In this document: piece after piece, positions 30,763 through 40,329 of the stretch
Numbering within the stretch: the first letter of the stretch is position 1
How the letters are laid out: each line of letters begins with the position of its first letter
The notes under the pieces: generated by a model
Databases searched by the model: none
What the model was told of the DNA's origin: nothing
Seen by the model: only the letters and a program-made list of their open reading frames with translations
Translations under genes and position numbers: made by a program
NCBI GenBank assembly: GCA_009746045.1
Contig: RPFO01000026.1
Span: 531,328 to 595,327 of the forward strand
Source of the DNA: Mesostigma viride
Lineage: Eukaryota; Streptophyta; Mesostigmatophyceae; Mesostigmatales; Mesostigmataceae
Reading direction: 5' to 3'
DNA: 64,000 nucleotides

Positions 30763-33574
30763 ACGCCACTCCCCCCTTCTTCACCAGTGTGGCCTCCATG
30801 CCCACAAACAGCAGAGGCTCATTCTCCACCTGCCATTGCTCCCTACCCAGAGGAAACTTGGACTTAATGATGGAGATCAGCTCCTTAAGCCACGACGTGG
30901 GAGCTATCAGATGTAGGTCATCCCCGTGCAGCGAAGCATACACTGGCAGGCCTTCCCATTGCCCCAGAAACAGACAGGGGTCTACAGGAGAGACCTTCAA
31001 GTTGCAATGCTCCTTCAGGAAACGGTTGAGAGTCTCCCTCCAGATTATTGGACTTGACCTCAGGCCCTCCAGGCCCTTGAGGATTTTAAGGAACTCCGTG
31101 TGGATGTCCCTTTTCCATACAGCAGGCACCCTAACATAGAAAGGCGTCTTGCCCTCCCACTTTTCCTGTGCCACATCTGCATCACCCTCCAGAAATGCCC
31201 TCTTGAAGTCTACCACCACTGAGCCATAGTCCAAGCCCTTGTTGAGAAGGCCTAGAAAGACACACAGCAGCAGCCTCCAAGTATCATGCAGCATGCCAGG
31301 GGTATACAACTCCTCAGCAGTGCACTCACCAGTACCCTTGAACTCATTCAGCACTGGCCTGACATGTGGTACCTTGACCCCGTCCACCTCCTTCATCTTG
31401 ATGACAAACTTGAGCTTGAGTAGACGTCGTGCAGGAGGCAGGTCATTGACAGGTTCCACGCATTTCTTGGAGATCCAGTCCTCCCCAGATTTAATCAGAC
31501 CCAGTGTGACCTGGGGACACATAATGGGAGAGGACATGAGCTTCACCAGGCCTTGGTAGTTGATAGGGCTGTGTCCAGCAAGTGAGTGAGGACCAATGCC
31601 CAAACTGCTTGGATGACTAGCAGCTGGCAGTATGAGGTCATCAACCAAGGGCTCCTGCCCCTGGCACACTTGCACACGCTTAACCGACCTGGTTACTGCA
31701 CGTGATAGGTGAGTGGTCCTGAAATTAATCAGTGGGACCTGACCAGCCCCTTCCTTAGTCAGGAGAGAGGACGTGATCACTACCCCATCCTGGCATAGGA
31801 AATTCTGCCCCAGAAGAGCAGGTCCTTGATAGCCCTCCAAGACACAAAAAGCAGTGTCCTGTCCAAGGATAGGAATGAATACCTCACCCAGTACCTTCAC
31901 GTGTACCCCGCCACTGAAGTCAGACACAAACTGATAGCTGGGTTCAGACATGCTGTACCCTGCTGCAGCCCTGGTCCCAATGATGGAAACCTGAGAATTA
32001 GTGTCTACCTCTAAGGCAGTGTCCAGCCCCAGATTGCCATGCCACCTGAGCTTGGCTACCTTGGGCTGCTTCTTGGCCCTTTGTAGAGCCCCAATCAATC
32101 CAGCCAAACTTGTCCCCCTGGGCTTGGTTAGTGCCTTGGGCTTGACAGTTGACTCCCCAGCTGTTGACCTTGCAGCCTGTTCAACAAGTACCTCTGCAAC
32201 CTGGCCAGGGCTGACAGATTCCCCTGCAACAGATGTGGTCGTTGCGTCAGTGATGTCACCTGGGACCTGAAAATCCTGCAGATCCTGTGAGCCTTGTGCC
32301 TGACTGCCCTCATTCATCAGGTTAGGCTTGACATATGACCAACTCAGCCGGTGCACATGCTTTGGTTCGTCCTCCATGCTGACCAAGCATGCGTGGCTAG
32401 CTTCATCAACCTGGGTAACCACCCCAGGACTCCAGCTACCACGTTTGCCATAAAGGCTAGGTTCCTTCCAAGCTAGGACCTTCTGACCCACTTGTGGCTC
32501 CAGCATCTTCCAACCCCGGTCCTTCTCCCTCAGCTTGGCAAAGGTGACATGTGCAGCATGTTTCCAGCCCTCCAGCACATGTGGTGGGCACAGGCCATGA
32601 TATAGACCCATTGGGCTGACAGCAACTCCATCATAGTAGAAGTTAACCCTGCTGTTCAGCTGCTGCTCCACGTTCCTCAGCCATGCACTCCTGACAAGTG
32701 CAGGTGCAGACAAGGGTACCCAGTCTTCAGAGATGATCAATTTCTTGACCTCCTGGATTGCCCTCTCGATAGCACCCTGCTGCCCATGAGCCTCCCTAGG
32801 TGTAACCAGCAACTCAGGAAGGGTAGGATCACCCTTGAGATGCTGAAACTGCATGTCCACCTGGATCCTTGTGGTAGGAAACTTGGCTCTTACATTCTGC
32901 AGGGCAGCCAGCAAGTACCTGTTCTTCATAGAAGGTAAATGCTCCAGCACCTTGTATTTCGTGTACCTGTCCACGCACACCAACAGTTGCATGCCCCTGA
33001 TGTGTTGGATATCACACTGCAGATCACCAATGCTCTGAGGTAGAGCTTTGGCATGTGATTTCCTGGGCTTGTTGGAGGACAACTGGCACTTACACCGTGA
33101 GGCAGCTTGCTGACACGCCTTAAGAAGGGGTGCCCTGCCCATACGGAAGGCAAAGTTGTTTGACAGAGAAGTGGCATGCCCAAACATGTTGTGGATTCGG
33201 GCACCCAACTCCTGGTACACAGAGGAAGCAGTCCCTGGCACAGTCAGGACTGTGCTGTCAGGTTGTCCAGCATCACCATGCTGACTTCCATCCTGTTCTG
33301 ACTCAGAGCCTGAGTCACCCTGCTCATGCCCAACACCTGGACCGCCAGCAGGGACCACATGCATACCACCAGAGGCCTTCACACCCCTCTGTGGTTGTAC
33401 ATTGGTTTCTCTCAATATGAGAGGTCCACCCTCGTGCCCAGCACGAGGATGCATGGGGTCAGACATTCTTACAGCTGCACCAGCTGTCAAGGACGTCTTC
33501 ATAGGAACCTGTACCTCTCCAGGTGACCTGGGGCCATCAGTTAGGTTAATATTGTGCGGAAACCTTTTTGCCAC
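30740..33574 (-). CDS. pol: E2 Pol: integrase, retropepsin-like domain, reverse transcriptase
   Basis: The first dozen codons come from the nested palindrome and are not original. Integrase: zinc residues (HNMFGH, CKC), D188 (LQCDIQHI), D240 (QVDMQF) and E270 (QGAIERAI); again 29 residues lie between the last two acids. Retropepsin-like: LEVDTNSQVSIIG (D524, asparagine in place of the DTG glycine) and ALLGQNFL. Reverse transcriptase: VVDFKRAFLEGD and LHGDDLHLI (883-886). The order and the odd residues repeat those of E1 despite low overall identity, so they are lineage traits and not damage. Confidence 0.8.
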   Translation of the reverse strand: MAKRFPHNINLTDGPRSPGEVQVPMKTSLTAGAAVRMSDPMHPRAGHEGGPLILRETNVQPQRGVKASGGMHVVPAGGPGVGHEQGDSGSESEQDGSQHGDAGQPDSTVLTVPGTASSVYQELGARIHNMFGHATSLSNNFAFRMGRAPLLKACQQAASRCKCQLSSNKPRKSHAKALPQSIGDLQCDIQHIRGMQLLVCVDRYTKYKVLEHLPSMKNRYLLAALQNVRAKFPTTRIQVDMQFQHLKGDPTLPELLVTPREAHGQQGAIERAIQEVKKLIISEDWVPLSAPALVRSAWLRNVEQQLNSRVNFYYDGVAVSPMGLYHGLCPPHVLEGWKHAAHVTFAKLREKDRGWKMLEPQVGQKVLAWKEPSLYGKRGSWSPGVVTQVDEASHACLVSMEDEPKHVHRLSWSYVKPNLMNEGSQAQGSQDLQDFQVPGDITDATTTSVAGESVSPGQVAEVLVEQAARSTAGESTVKPKALTKPRGTSLAGLIGALQRAKKQPKVAKLRWHGNLGLDTALEVDTNSQVSIIGTRAAAGYSMSEPSYQFVSDFSGGVHVKVLGEVFIPILGQDTAFCVLEGYQGPALLGQNFLCQDGVVITSSLLTKEGAGQVPLINFRTTHLSRAVTRSVKRVQVCQGQEPLVDDLILPAASHPSSLGIGPHSLAGHSPINYQGLVKLMSSPIMCPQVTLGLIKSGEDWISKKCVEPVNDLPPARRLLKLKFVIKMKEVDGVKVPHVRPVLNEFKGTGECTAEELYTPGMLHDTWRLLLCVFLGLLNKGLDYGSVVVDFKRAFLEGDADVAQEKWEGKTPFYVRVPAVWKRDIHTEFLKILKGLEGLRSSPIIWRETLNRFLKEHCNLKVSPVDPCLFLGQWEGLPVYASLHGDDLHLIAPTSWLKELISIIKSKFPLGREQWQVENEPLLFVGMEATLVKKGGVAYAAGGGQ

Positions 33575-33744
33575 TTGGGCTTCTCAGGTTCCGCACAATA
33601 TTACCGGCGATAACCACTCGCCGGACACTCAAGTTCACACCGGTGTGAACTTGAGTGTCCGGCGAGTGGTTATCGCCGGTAATATTGTGCGGAACCTGAG
33701 AAGCCCAAGTGGCAAAAAGGTTTCCGCACAATATTAACCTAACT

Positions 33745-33980
33745 AAAACCTAGCCTCTTGGGGCGAGGACGAATCACTAGGCTCGGAACACCCGTATGCA
33801 TGAATATGATCGAATATAAGCATCTCGTTGGTGCAAATATCGATATGAATATGATCGAATATGAGCATCTCCTTGGTGCGCATATAATTAGAGCCGGGTG
33901 CCAAATCGGAACGAATTATTCCCCCAAATAATCCGCTTCCGAGTGGATTCGAACCTGCGCCCCGCAAGGAACCAGGTCTT
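33745..33980 (-). repeat. Spacer S, reversed copy
   Basis: Reverse complement of the S copies at 34088-34323 and 34530-34765, with a GGAACC/GGATCC type difference near the end. It contains GGTTCGAATCC, which matches a tRNA B-box, and a twofold direct repeat of GAGATGCTCATATTCGATCA type. Confidence 0.8.
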
Positions 33981-34087
33981 AGCCGGTGTGAACTTGAGTG
34001 TCCGGCGAGTGGTTATCGCCGGTAATATTGTGCGGAACCTGAGAAGCCCAAGTGGCAAAAAGGTTTCCGCACAATATTAACCTAACT
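33981..34087. repeat. Half palindrome
   Basis: AG, then a jump to the centre of P (CCGGTGTGAACTTG), then the complete right arm. Nearly the whole left arm is missing, as expected for deletion of one arm of a hairpin. Confidence 0.8.
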
Positions 34088-35081
34088 AAGACCTGGTTCC
34101 TTGCGGGGCGCAGGTTCGAATCCACTCGGAAGCGGATTATTTGGGGGAATAATTCGTTCCGATTTGGCACCCGGCTCTAATTATATGCGCACCAAGGAGA
34201 TGCTCATATTCGATCATATTCATATCGATATTTGCACCAACGAGATGCTTATATTCGATCATATTCATGCATACGGGTGTTCCGAGCCTAGTGATTCGTC
34301 CTCGCCCCAAGAGGCTAGGTTTTAGTTAGGTTAATATTGTGCGGAAACCTTTTTGCCACTTGGGCTTCTCAGGTTCCGCACAATATTACCGGCGATAACC
34401 ACTCGCCGGACACTCAAGTTCACACCGGTGTGAACTTGAGTGTCCGGCGAGTGGTTATCGCCGGTAATATTGTGCGGAACCTGAGAAGCCCAAGTGGCAA
34501 AAAGGTTTCCGCACAATATTAACCTAACTAAGACCTGGATCCTTGCGGGGCGCAGGTTCGAATCCACTCGGAAGCGGATTATTTGGGGGAATAATTCGTT
34601 CCGATTTGGCACCCGGCTCTAATTATATGCGCACCAAGGAGATGCTCATATTCGATCATATTCATATCGATATTTGCACCAACGAGATGCTTATATTCGA
34701 TCATATTCATGCATACGGGTGTTCCGAGCCTAGTGATTCGTCCTCGCCCCAAGAGGCTAGGTTTTAGTTAGGTTAATATTGTGCGGAAACCTTTTTGCCA
34801 CTTGGGCTTCTCAGGTTCCGCACAATATTACCGGCGATAACCACTCGCCGGACACTCAAGTTCACACCGGTGTGAACTTGAGTGTCCGGCGAGTGGTTAT
34901 CGCCGGTAATATTGTGCGGAACCTGAGAAGCCCAAGTGGCAAAAAGGTTTCCGCACAATATTAACCTAACTCCATCCTGAACCTGGAGATCACCCTCTTG
35001 TTGCCCAGATATAAAATCTGCATTGGAGCACCTGGCCTCCCCCCTGGGTGAATTAAGGTGTGTAGGGGTTGCCTCAGACAG

Positions 35082-36197
35082 TCACTGCTCCTTGTTGTCT
35101 TCTTGCTGACTGCCCTTTGAAGGCTGGCCTGCCTGGGACTTGTTGTTGTTCTTCTTGTTGTTGTTGTTGTTATTCTTGCTGCCCTGGCCCTGGGATTTCT
35201 TGAAGCTGGGACACTCCTTCTTGATGTGCCCCCACCCCTTGCACAGGTAGCATTGTATCTTGGACTTGCCCTGGCCACTGCCCCCGTTGTCAGACGCGTT
35301 GCCCTGCTTGGGCTGACCACCCACCCGCCTGAACACCGACTTGGAGTGTGACCTCCTGTCAGAATCAGGTGAATGATCTCCCTTGCGCTTGTTATGGTTG
35401 CCCTTACGCCCTCCTTGGCTTCGGTCAGCCTCAGACGTCTTGGAGCCACCCTGGGTACGCCCACCTGCCTGGGTAGCCTTCACTGCTGGCACTCCACCCT
35501 CAAACAGCTCCTCTGCCTCGAGTGCTTGTTTAATGATGACCTTGTAGGCCTTCAGGGTAGAGTGTGGGGCACACATGACCTTTAACGAGCCACGTGTCGC
35601 CTTATCCAGCCCAGAAACCTTGAGCCAGTTGGTTAGGGCTATGTTATCAGCGACATTAAAGCCGTGAGCCCTGCCCTCCTCAACCATCTTACAATAGCTG
35701 AGAAAGTTCTGGATCAGGTCCCCCTTAACCTCCCACCCCTGGTATTTATCCTGCCAATGGATCCCCACTTTCTTCCTCTGATCCTCTAGCAGTTCCTTTA
35801 ATTCTGCCACGTAGCTGGACCAGGCCTTGTTGGCCTTCTTACATTCCCTGGTTAGGTCCTTGATCTGATCAGTGCACTTGCCAAACGTGCTGCTGCCTAT
35901 CCAGATCTGATAGTAGTTTGTACCCCCGTACAAACTAGGGAACCCTTCCAGCCCTTCTACAAACTCTTCAGCCTGCTTAGGCTTAGAGTCAGATGTCACA
36001 GGCTGCAGCTGGTTGACAATTAATAATCCCTGAGTGGTAAGGTCAAAACCATGAACAGCTTGTGCATTATTATTATTGTGAGGAAGGTTGGTAATCTCTC
36101 CGGTAAGCCCCACGTCATCTACGTGAGCGGTTCCACTACCAGCACCCCCATTATTATTCCCACTGGCTGGACCCTTGCTACGGCGTCCCTCAGCCAT
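35082..36197 (-). CDS. gag: E2 Gag with zinc knuckle (371 residues)
   Basis: Begins MAEGRRSKGPASGNNNGG. A helical capsid-like region spans about residues 70-230 (GFNVADNIALTNWLKVSGLD and following). A basic linker and a knuckle CYLCKGWGHIKKEC (C-x2-C-x4-H-x4-C) come next. The C-terminus is asparagine/lysine/glutamine-rich. It stops before pol. The palindromic array begins about 105 bases downstream. Confidence 0.75.
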   Translation of the reverse strand: MAEGRRSKGPASGNNNGGAGSGTAHVDDVGLTGEITNLPHNNNNAQAVHGFDLTTQGLLIVNQLQPVTSDSKPKQAEEFVEGLEGFPSLYGGTNYYQIWIGSSTFGKCTDQIKDLTRECKKANKAWSSYVAELKELLEDQRKKVGIHWQDKYQGWEVKGDLIQNFLSYCKMVEEGRAHGFNVADNIALTNWLKVSGLDKATRGSLKVMCAPHSTLKAYKVIIKQALEAEELFEGGVPAVKATQAGGRTQGGSKTSEADRSQGGRKGNHNKRKGDHSPDSDRRSHSKSVFRRVGGQPKQGNASDNGGSGQGKSKIQCYLCKGWGHIKKECPSFKKSQGQGSKNNNNNNKKNNNKSQAGQPSKGSQQEDNKEQ

Positions 36198-36367
36198 CCT
36201 GCACTACCAGCTATTCAAAGAACACCTTAACAAAGCAGCAGAAAGTATGTACAAAATTTTTGTGTCGCCACTGCCGCCTGCGCCGGTGTCGCCGCCGCCC
36301 CCGCGAATTGCCGCCGAAATTCGACAAAAAAAATGTCGACAAGTACTGCAGAAGAAAATTAGGCCGA

Positions 36368-37078
36368 CTAGTAGTCAAGGCCCCTGAAGTCGCAGTACGT
36401 GTATACGAACTCACGATCCTCCATATCCAGCTCCGGACCTGCACCGGTATGAATTAAAACCGGCGTGCTCCCCGCCGCGTAAGTGCCGACGCGCCGACGC
36501 GCGACGAGGCGCAGAGGATGTGTAAAGATCGTCAATAATTCCCACCCCGCGGGAATCCACTCTCGCACAGAGGCGAGAAATGCCACCAGATTAATTAAAA
36601 CCTGGCGCTCACGACTGCGTACGCCGCGAGTCAGCAGCGATAGCAGCGCGAGATCCTGAAACAAATTTGTTGACACCGCCGGCGCGCCCCCCGTGCGAAG
36701 CGATGCCCAGTTTTGCAGGTTTCTCTGGTAACCGGTGAGTGAAGAGATGATGTTATCCAACTCTTCAATGGCAGTCGTGACTTCGGTCACGGACCGCAAA
36801 CCTCCCCGCACCTGGACCGTAAATGTCGATAAAATGTTGCGGATTTGGTCCAATAATGCGCGAACAGCCGGCACCAGTGCTGGCAAATCGGGGTCCTCGG
36901 GGTTATCCCCGAGCAATGCGTGAGCTGCACGCTGCTGACGATGAAGCTCGTCGAGCGAAACTGTAACTTCGTCGAGCAATTGTTGCCACGACGGCACAGT
37001 TGGTCTTGACGAAGAACCAGCCGGCGGAGCGGCTATTTCCTCATCGTCCGGAATCCGAAATTCTTCAGAATTTGGCAT
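36368..37078 (-). CDS. E2 ORF1, unrecognised 236-residue protein
   Basis: Chosen start ATG 37078 (MPNSEEFRIPDDEE), just inside the 5' LTR; the frame also extends into the LTR. The protein is acidic and proline-rich at first, then helical with leucine-rich stretches (WQQLLDEVTVSLDELHRQQ, LLSLLTRG). It ends DFRGLDY. No domain is recognised. A separate protein before Gag is uncommon in Copia elements. E1 may have a counterpart fused to the front of its long Gag. Confidence 0.55.
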   Translation of the reverse strand: MPNSEEFRIPDDEEIAAPPAGSSSRPTVPSWQQLLDEVTVSLDELHRQQRAAHALLGDNPEDPDLPALVPAVRALLDQIRNILSTFTVQVRGGLRSVTEVTTAIEELDNIISSLTGYQRNLQNWASLRTGGAPAVSTNLFQDLALLSLLTRGVRSRERQVLINLVAFLASVREWIPAGWELLTIFTHPLRLVARRRVGTYAAGSTPVLIHTGAGPELDMEDREFVYTYCDFRGLDY

Positions 37079-37102
37079 CTTTTTGACAGAGCGTGTAATA
37101 CG

Positions 37103-37719
37103 AGTTGTGAGGGTAAGAATGCCACGAATTCCGCCATGGTTCTTGCAGGAAGTTGCCTTTATTAACAATCAGGAAACACAGACGTAAGTCACGTCACTTC
37201 CAAGACTGCACGCAGCACAGGCGACAGGGTCGCAGTGCCAAGAGAACGTGCACGCAAGAACTGGCGTCCCGGTGTGACCAAGTCACTCATATAGCTTACT
37301 AGGGACGCGTCCAAGTATTCAGCTGCACTGTCACAGCTGAACTGTCAATCAATTGATTACACAGACTCTGGCACGCCTTTGGCGCGCAGATCTATCAATT
37401 GTCCATACGGCTAGTCCTGTGGACCTATCCGTACACTAGTCAGCATCAATTGTCTCATAGGTCCTGGCGCGCTACAGCACGCCTACCTATCAATTGACCA
37501 TCAAGTCCTGTACAAGTCCTGTCAACGTCCTGCGGACTATCAAAGTGACACTTGTACATCCTGTGTCCGTACGCGCCCACAGTGGCGCGCCGGGTACTGT
37601 CGGCACAGCCTAGGAAACGTCATAACTTTTACGTTCCTTAACCAAATGAGGCGTTCAAGGTGCCGTTGGAAAGAGCGTAACAATCTCTATCCATCTAACG
37701 TAAATCCTTTACGTTAACT
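37103..37719 (-). repeat. E2 5' LTR
   Basis: 617 bp. The first coding ATG (37078) is only about 25 bases inside the element, so the leader is short, as in E1. Confidence 0.9.
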
Positions 37720-37724
37720 GAAAC

Positions 37725-37820
37725 CGTCGAAACCTGTCCCAGTGCCTGAGACCCTGCCATACGGAGGGACGGCTGTGCTTAATACCGTGCTCCGCCTCCG
37801 CCTCCTTCGCGAGCTTGGCC
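37725..37820 (-). pseudogene. Transposase exon B, first part (up to E2)
   Basis: Starts after an acceptor (TTTTCCAG) with AKLAKEAEAEHG and runs to the E2 border at WDRFR. The split codon matches exon A (AA plus G). The rest of the exon lies beyond E2 and E3, in the 10 bases 28442-28451 and at 25593-25273. Confidence 0.7.
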
Positions 37821-38169
37821 CTGGAAAACGCAATGTGTGGGATGGAAGGCACAAAGTTTCACAATCGGGATACGTCAAAGCATGCAGACCTTGTGGAATG
37901 GTCTACGAAAGCTTGGCAGATATCCGAACCACCACGGCAGACCTTATGCTACAGACCATCTGTGCACGGTCAGACCTTGTTGCTGCCACACACACAATTG
38001 ATGACTGCACACAGGGCGGCGTTGCTTTCCTCCCGCTGGACCTGGGTACCATCCGCCATGCATGCATGGTGCGGTGTGAATGGGTCTACATAAGACTGGT
38101 AGATGCAACGTGGGGTGCTACCAGACCAATTGTGTTATATAGCATGGAGTTCATGTAGGGTTAACTTAC

Positions 38170-39881
38170 TTCTCACGAGCCGTCAGTCCCTCACGCTCCA
38201 TGGTTGCGCACACAGCTCGGTGGCCCTCCTCCGTACGCAGCTCAAGCACCACTTCGGTGTGCCCCCAGAACTCGGAGTGGAGAGTACAAAAGCCGCAGCC
38301 ATGATTGCTGCCAGACGCCATGAGCCCCATCTCTGCAAACCGCGCCCCGGAATCTAGCAGCCAAAAAAAGGGTACTCTGACCTCCATCCACGACACAACA
38401 CCGGTCAGAGGGTCTGCCATTTCCATGGCCACCCCTTGCTGCAGTGGGCGGATCTCGTTATCCAGCAGCCACTTGTTGAAGGCATCCGCATCCACATGCT
38501 TTGGCCTCAGCGTGACCACGTGATTGCGGGCAGCCGATCGATCCAGCGTTAGGATCCTGAACTGATACGACACCACATCGGCATCCGTATTGTCAGTGAT
38601 CTTGAAGCTATCCATCCAAAGCACGATTGGGATCACAACGACGGGCAAGCCCAGCCGCGGGCGGGCCTGACACTTGCGGAGGGGGCCCTTCTGCCAGTCC
38701 CTGAAATCACCTATGGGCTGCATCAAAGGGTGGCCATGGGGATCCCTTAGATCATTCCCATCAGCATCTGTTTCCACGATGCCCCCGGTCGTGACTCCGT
38801 ATGTCCGTGACAAGAAGTAGTCGTGTTTCCCAACTGTGCCCTCTTGCTCCATTTCCGCGAAGTCTTCTTCAGAGTGAACCCTGATATGGCGCTTGTAGGT
38901 CCCTGCCTCCACCAATTCCGTCCAGTTGCATGCAAATAGCTCCTTCTCATGAAACCCGGGGCTTCCCCTTTTCAGGTGCGTGTGTCGCCACTTGTTGGCA
39001 TACAAGTACTGCACCTCGAAGAGCACCTTGACAGAATCCGAGAGCTTGTCGTCACGCTGGTACAGGACGCCGGTCAGCCTCACCGGGGCCCCATAAGGCT
39101 TGCCTTTGTTCACACCGTCCTCAGTCACCGAGACCTCGAGGAAGTCACCGACCGTGAACGTCTGGCCGGATAGCGCTATCCCACGAAGGCGGCACAGAGG
39201 ATGGTCGTGGAAGAAGGTACTCATGTGGAAACCTGTGCGCCGGCCATCCGCAAGCACCTCGGGCCGCACATGCAGGTGGCGCGTGACATTGTGCTGGCGT
39301 AGCAGATGTTGAAGCCGGGTCTTGATGCTGCACGTGTGGGCGACAGAGCCGTTAGGGAGTTCAATTCGCGTGACATGGTGCGTTGGGAGCTCCTTTTCCA
39401 CCTTCCTGACCACAGGGAGCGTGAGCCGGTCGGCATCTTCCGATCGGTACTTGGGGTCTTGTCTCATGGCAGTTCTGCACAGCACGCCTTCGTCAGTCCG
39501 AGAATCGATTCGCTTATGGTATGCAAACTCCAGAAACTCCGAGTGCGACCGAAAGATCCCGTACCCAGTCTCATTTCCCTGGCCGTCTGTTGGGGCCGAA
39601 GGCACTGAGCATGGATCAGGAGCTGCCACCGTCATGCGCCCGTCTATTTTCCCCCCTGGACAATGGCTAAGTCTCCGTTGCACGGCGGGCTCCTCAACGG
39701 AGTCAGCACTATTCCCGCCGTCGCCTCCATCCCCTGATTCAGTTGCATCCACTTCATCTGACCCAGCGTCGCGCGACAGAGCCCTCCCAGCGTCAACATC
39801 ATCACCAAGTGCAGCGTTATCCACCAACTCGTCCTCAACGTCCTCATCGCAGTTGTTGATGCCAATGACGGTGTGAGCCAC
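38170..39881 (-). pseudogene. Transposase exon A: N-terminal region and first two catalytic acids
   Basis: 571 codons ending at a GTAAGT donor (38169-38164). An acidic low-complexity start is followed by a conserved region with an HTCSIKTRL motif. The core contains the aspartate in IVLWMDSFKITD, a QQGV segment, then LLDSGARFAEMGLMASG and a CGFC zinc-type pair. This order is that of Tnp2 transposases of CACTA elements. It is the least damaged piece of the gene. Confidence 0.75.
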
Positions 39882-40329
39882 GGCGATGTCTTGACGCTTT
39901 TTTTCTTGCTGAAGAGATACCGGTGCGGCATTTGTAATCGCTTCCTTCGACGGGAATAATTAGGCACCCTGAAACCGTCCCGGTGGAGGGTCGTCCGTGC
40001 CTTTCATCATAAGGCTCAAAGACACCGACGACCAGCCATGCAGCTAAAGCCACTGTTTGAGTTCCTGTGCCGAGGGTCCTCCACTCCCTTGAGTATCCTA
40101 GTATCCAGCGTGTAGTTCTTCTTGCCTGCGTTAATTGGGCAATGAACGGTAATTCAACAAGGCGAACCCTAAACATTAATTCCATGCATTCGGCCTGGCC
40201 AAGTTTTGCGCTGTGCCGCCGCCACTTCACGAACCACGGTAATGACGTTTATATAATATAAGCCCTAACCTACTGTGATATAATGAAGTTGGTGTCACGT
40301 GAGCACAGGACCTTCAATTGCTATTCTCC

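Larger units (their letters stand above)
33539..34971. mobile_element. Nested palindromic array P-S-halfP-S-P-S-P in E2 with 5-bp duplication
   Basis: Layout: P 33539-33744, S reversed 33745-33980, half P 33981-34087, S forward 34088-34323, P 34324-34529, S forward 34530-34765, P 34766-34971. P is the 206-bp perfect palindrome AGTTAGG...CCTAACT. S is a 236-bp spacer without coding capacity. CCATC flanks the whole array (33534-33538 and 34972-34976), so it entered or grew as one unit. This resembles TRIM elements (short LTR, short interior, tandem arrays sharing LTRs) with P as an LTR. A fold-back element is the alternative. Confidence 0.8.
28452..37719 (-). mobile_element. E2: Copia-like LTR retrotransposon, 9,268 bp, carrying a nested insertion
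   Basis: Two 617-bp LTRs (28452-29068 and 37103-37719) look identical by eye, with ends AGTTG...TTAACT. The duplication is GAAAC (28447-28451 and 37720-37724). Genes run on the minus strand: a small ORF1, a Gag with a knuckle, a pol with integrase, retropepsin-like domain and reverse transcriptase, then RNase H. A purine tract (AAAGAAAAGAAGGGATTGG) precedes the 3' LTR. The nested palindromic array 33539-34971 separates gag from pol. 29069-30018 is non-coding. The domain order and LTR ends match E1, so both belong to one lineage. Confidence 0.9.
15015..39881 (-). pseudogene. Tnp2-like CACTA transposase gene, split by three retrotransposons
   Basis: Coding pieces on the minus strand are 39881-38170, 37820-37725 plus 25593-25273, 25069-24664, 24525-24483 plus 16399-16343, and 16268 to about 15173. 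A likely last exon is 15185-15015. Introns of 349, 203, 138 and 74 bp all have GT-AG ends and matching phases. Removing E1, E2 and E3 with one copy of each 5-bp duplication leaves a single frame of roughly 1,250 codons. The triad fits Tnp2: a first aspartate in LWMDSFK (about 38611), a second in LLDSGARF (about 38353) followed by CGFC, and the glutamate in FERDHG (about 24807) after NCHMGLH. The true start is unresolved; the frame opens at a GTG at 39881, and a 5' exon near 40.0-40.2 kb is possible. The last junction near 15240 is uncertain. Confidence 0.75.

Noticed and set aside
34100-34160. A tRNA gene in spacer S
   Set aside because: Only the B-box-like loop matches; the T-stem does not pair and no acceptor or D-arm is present.
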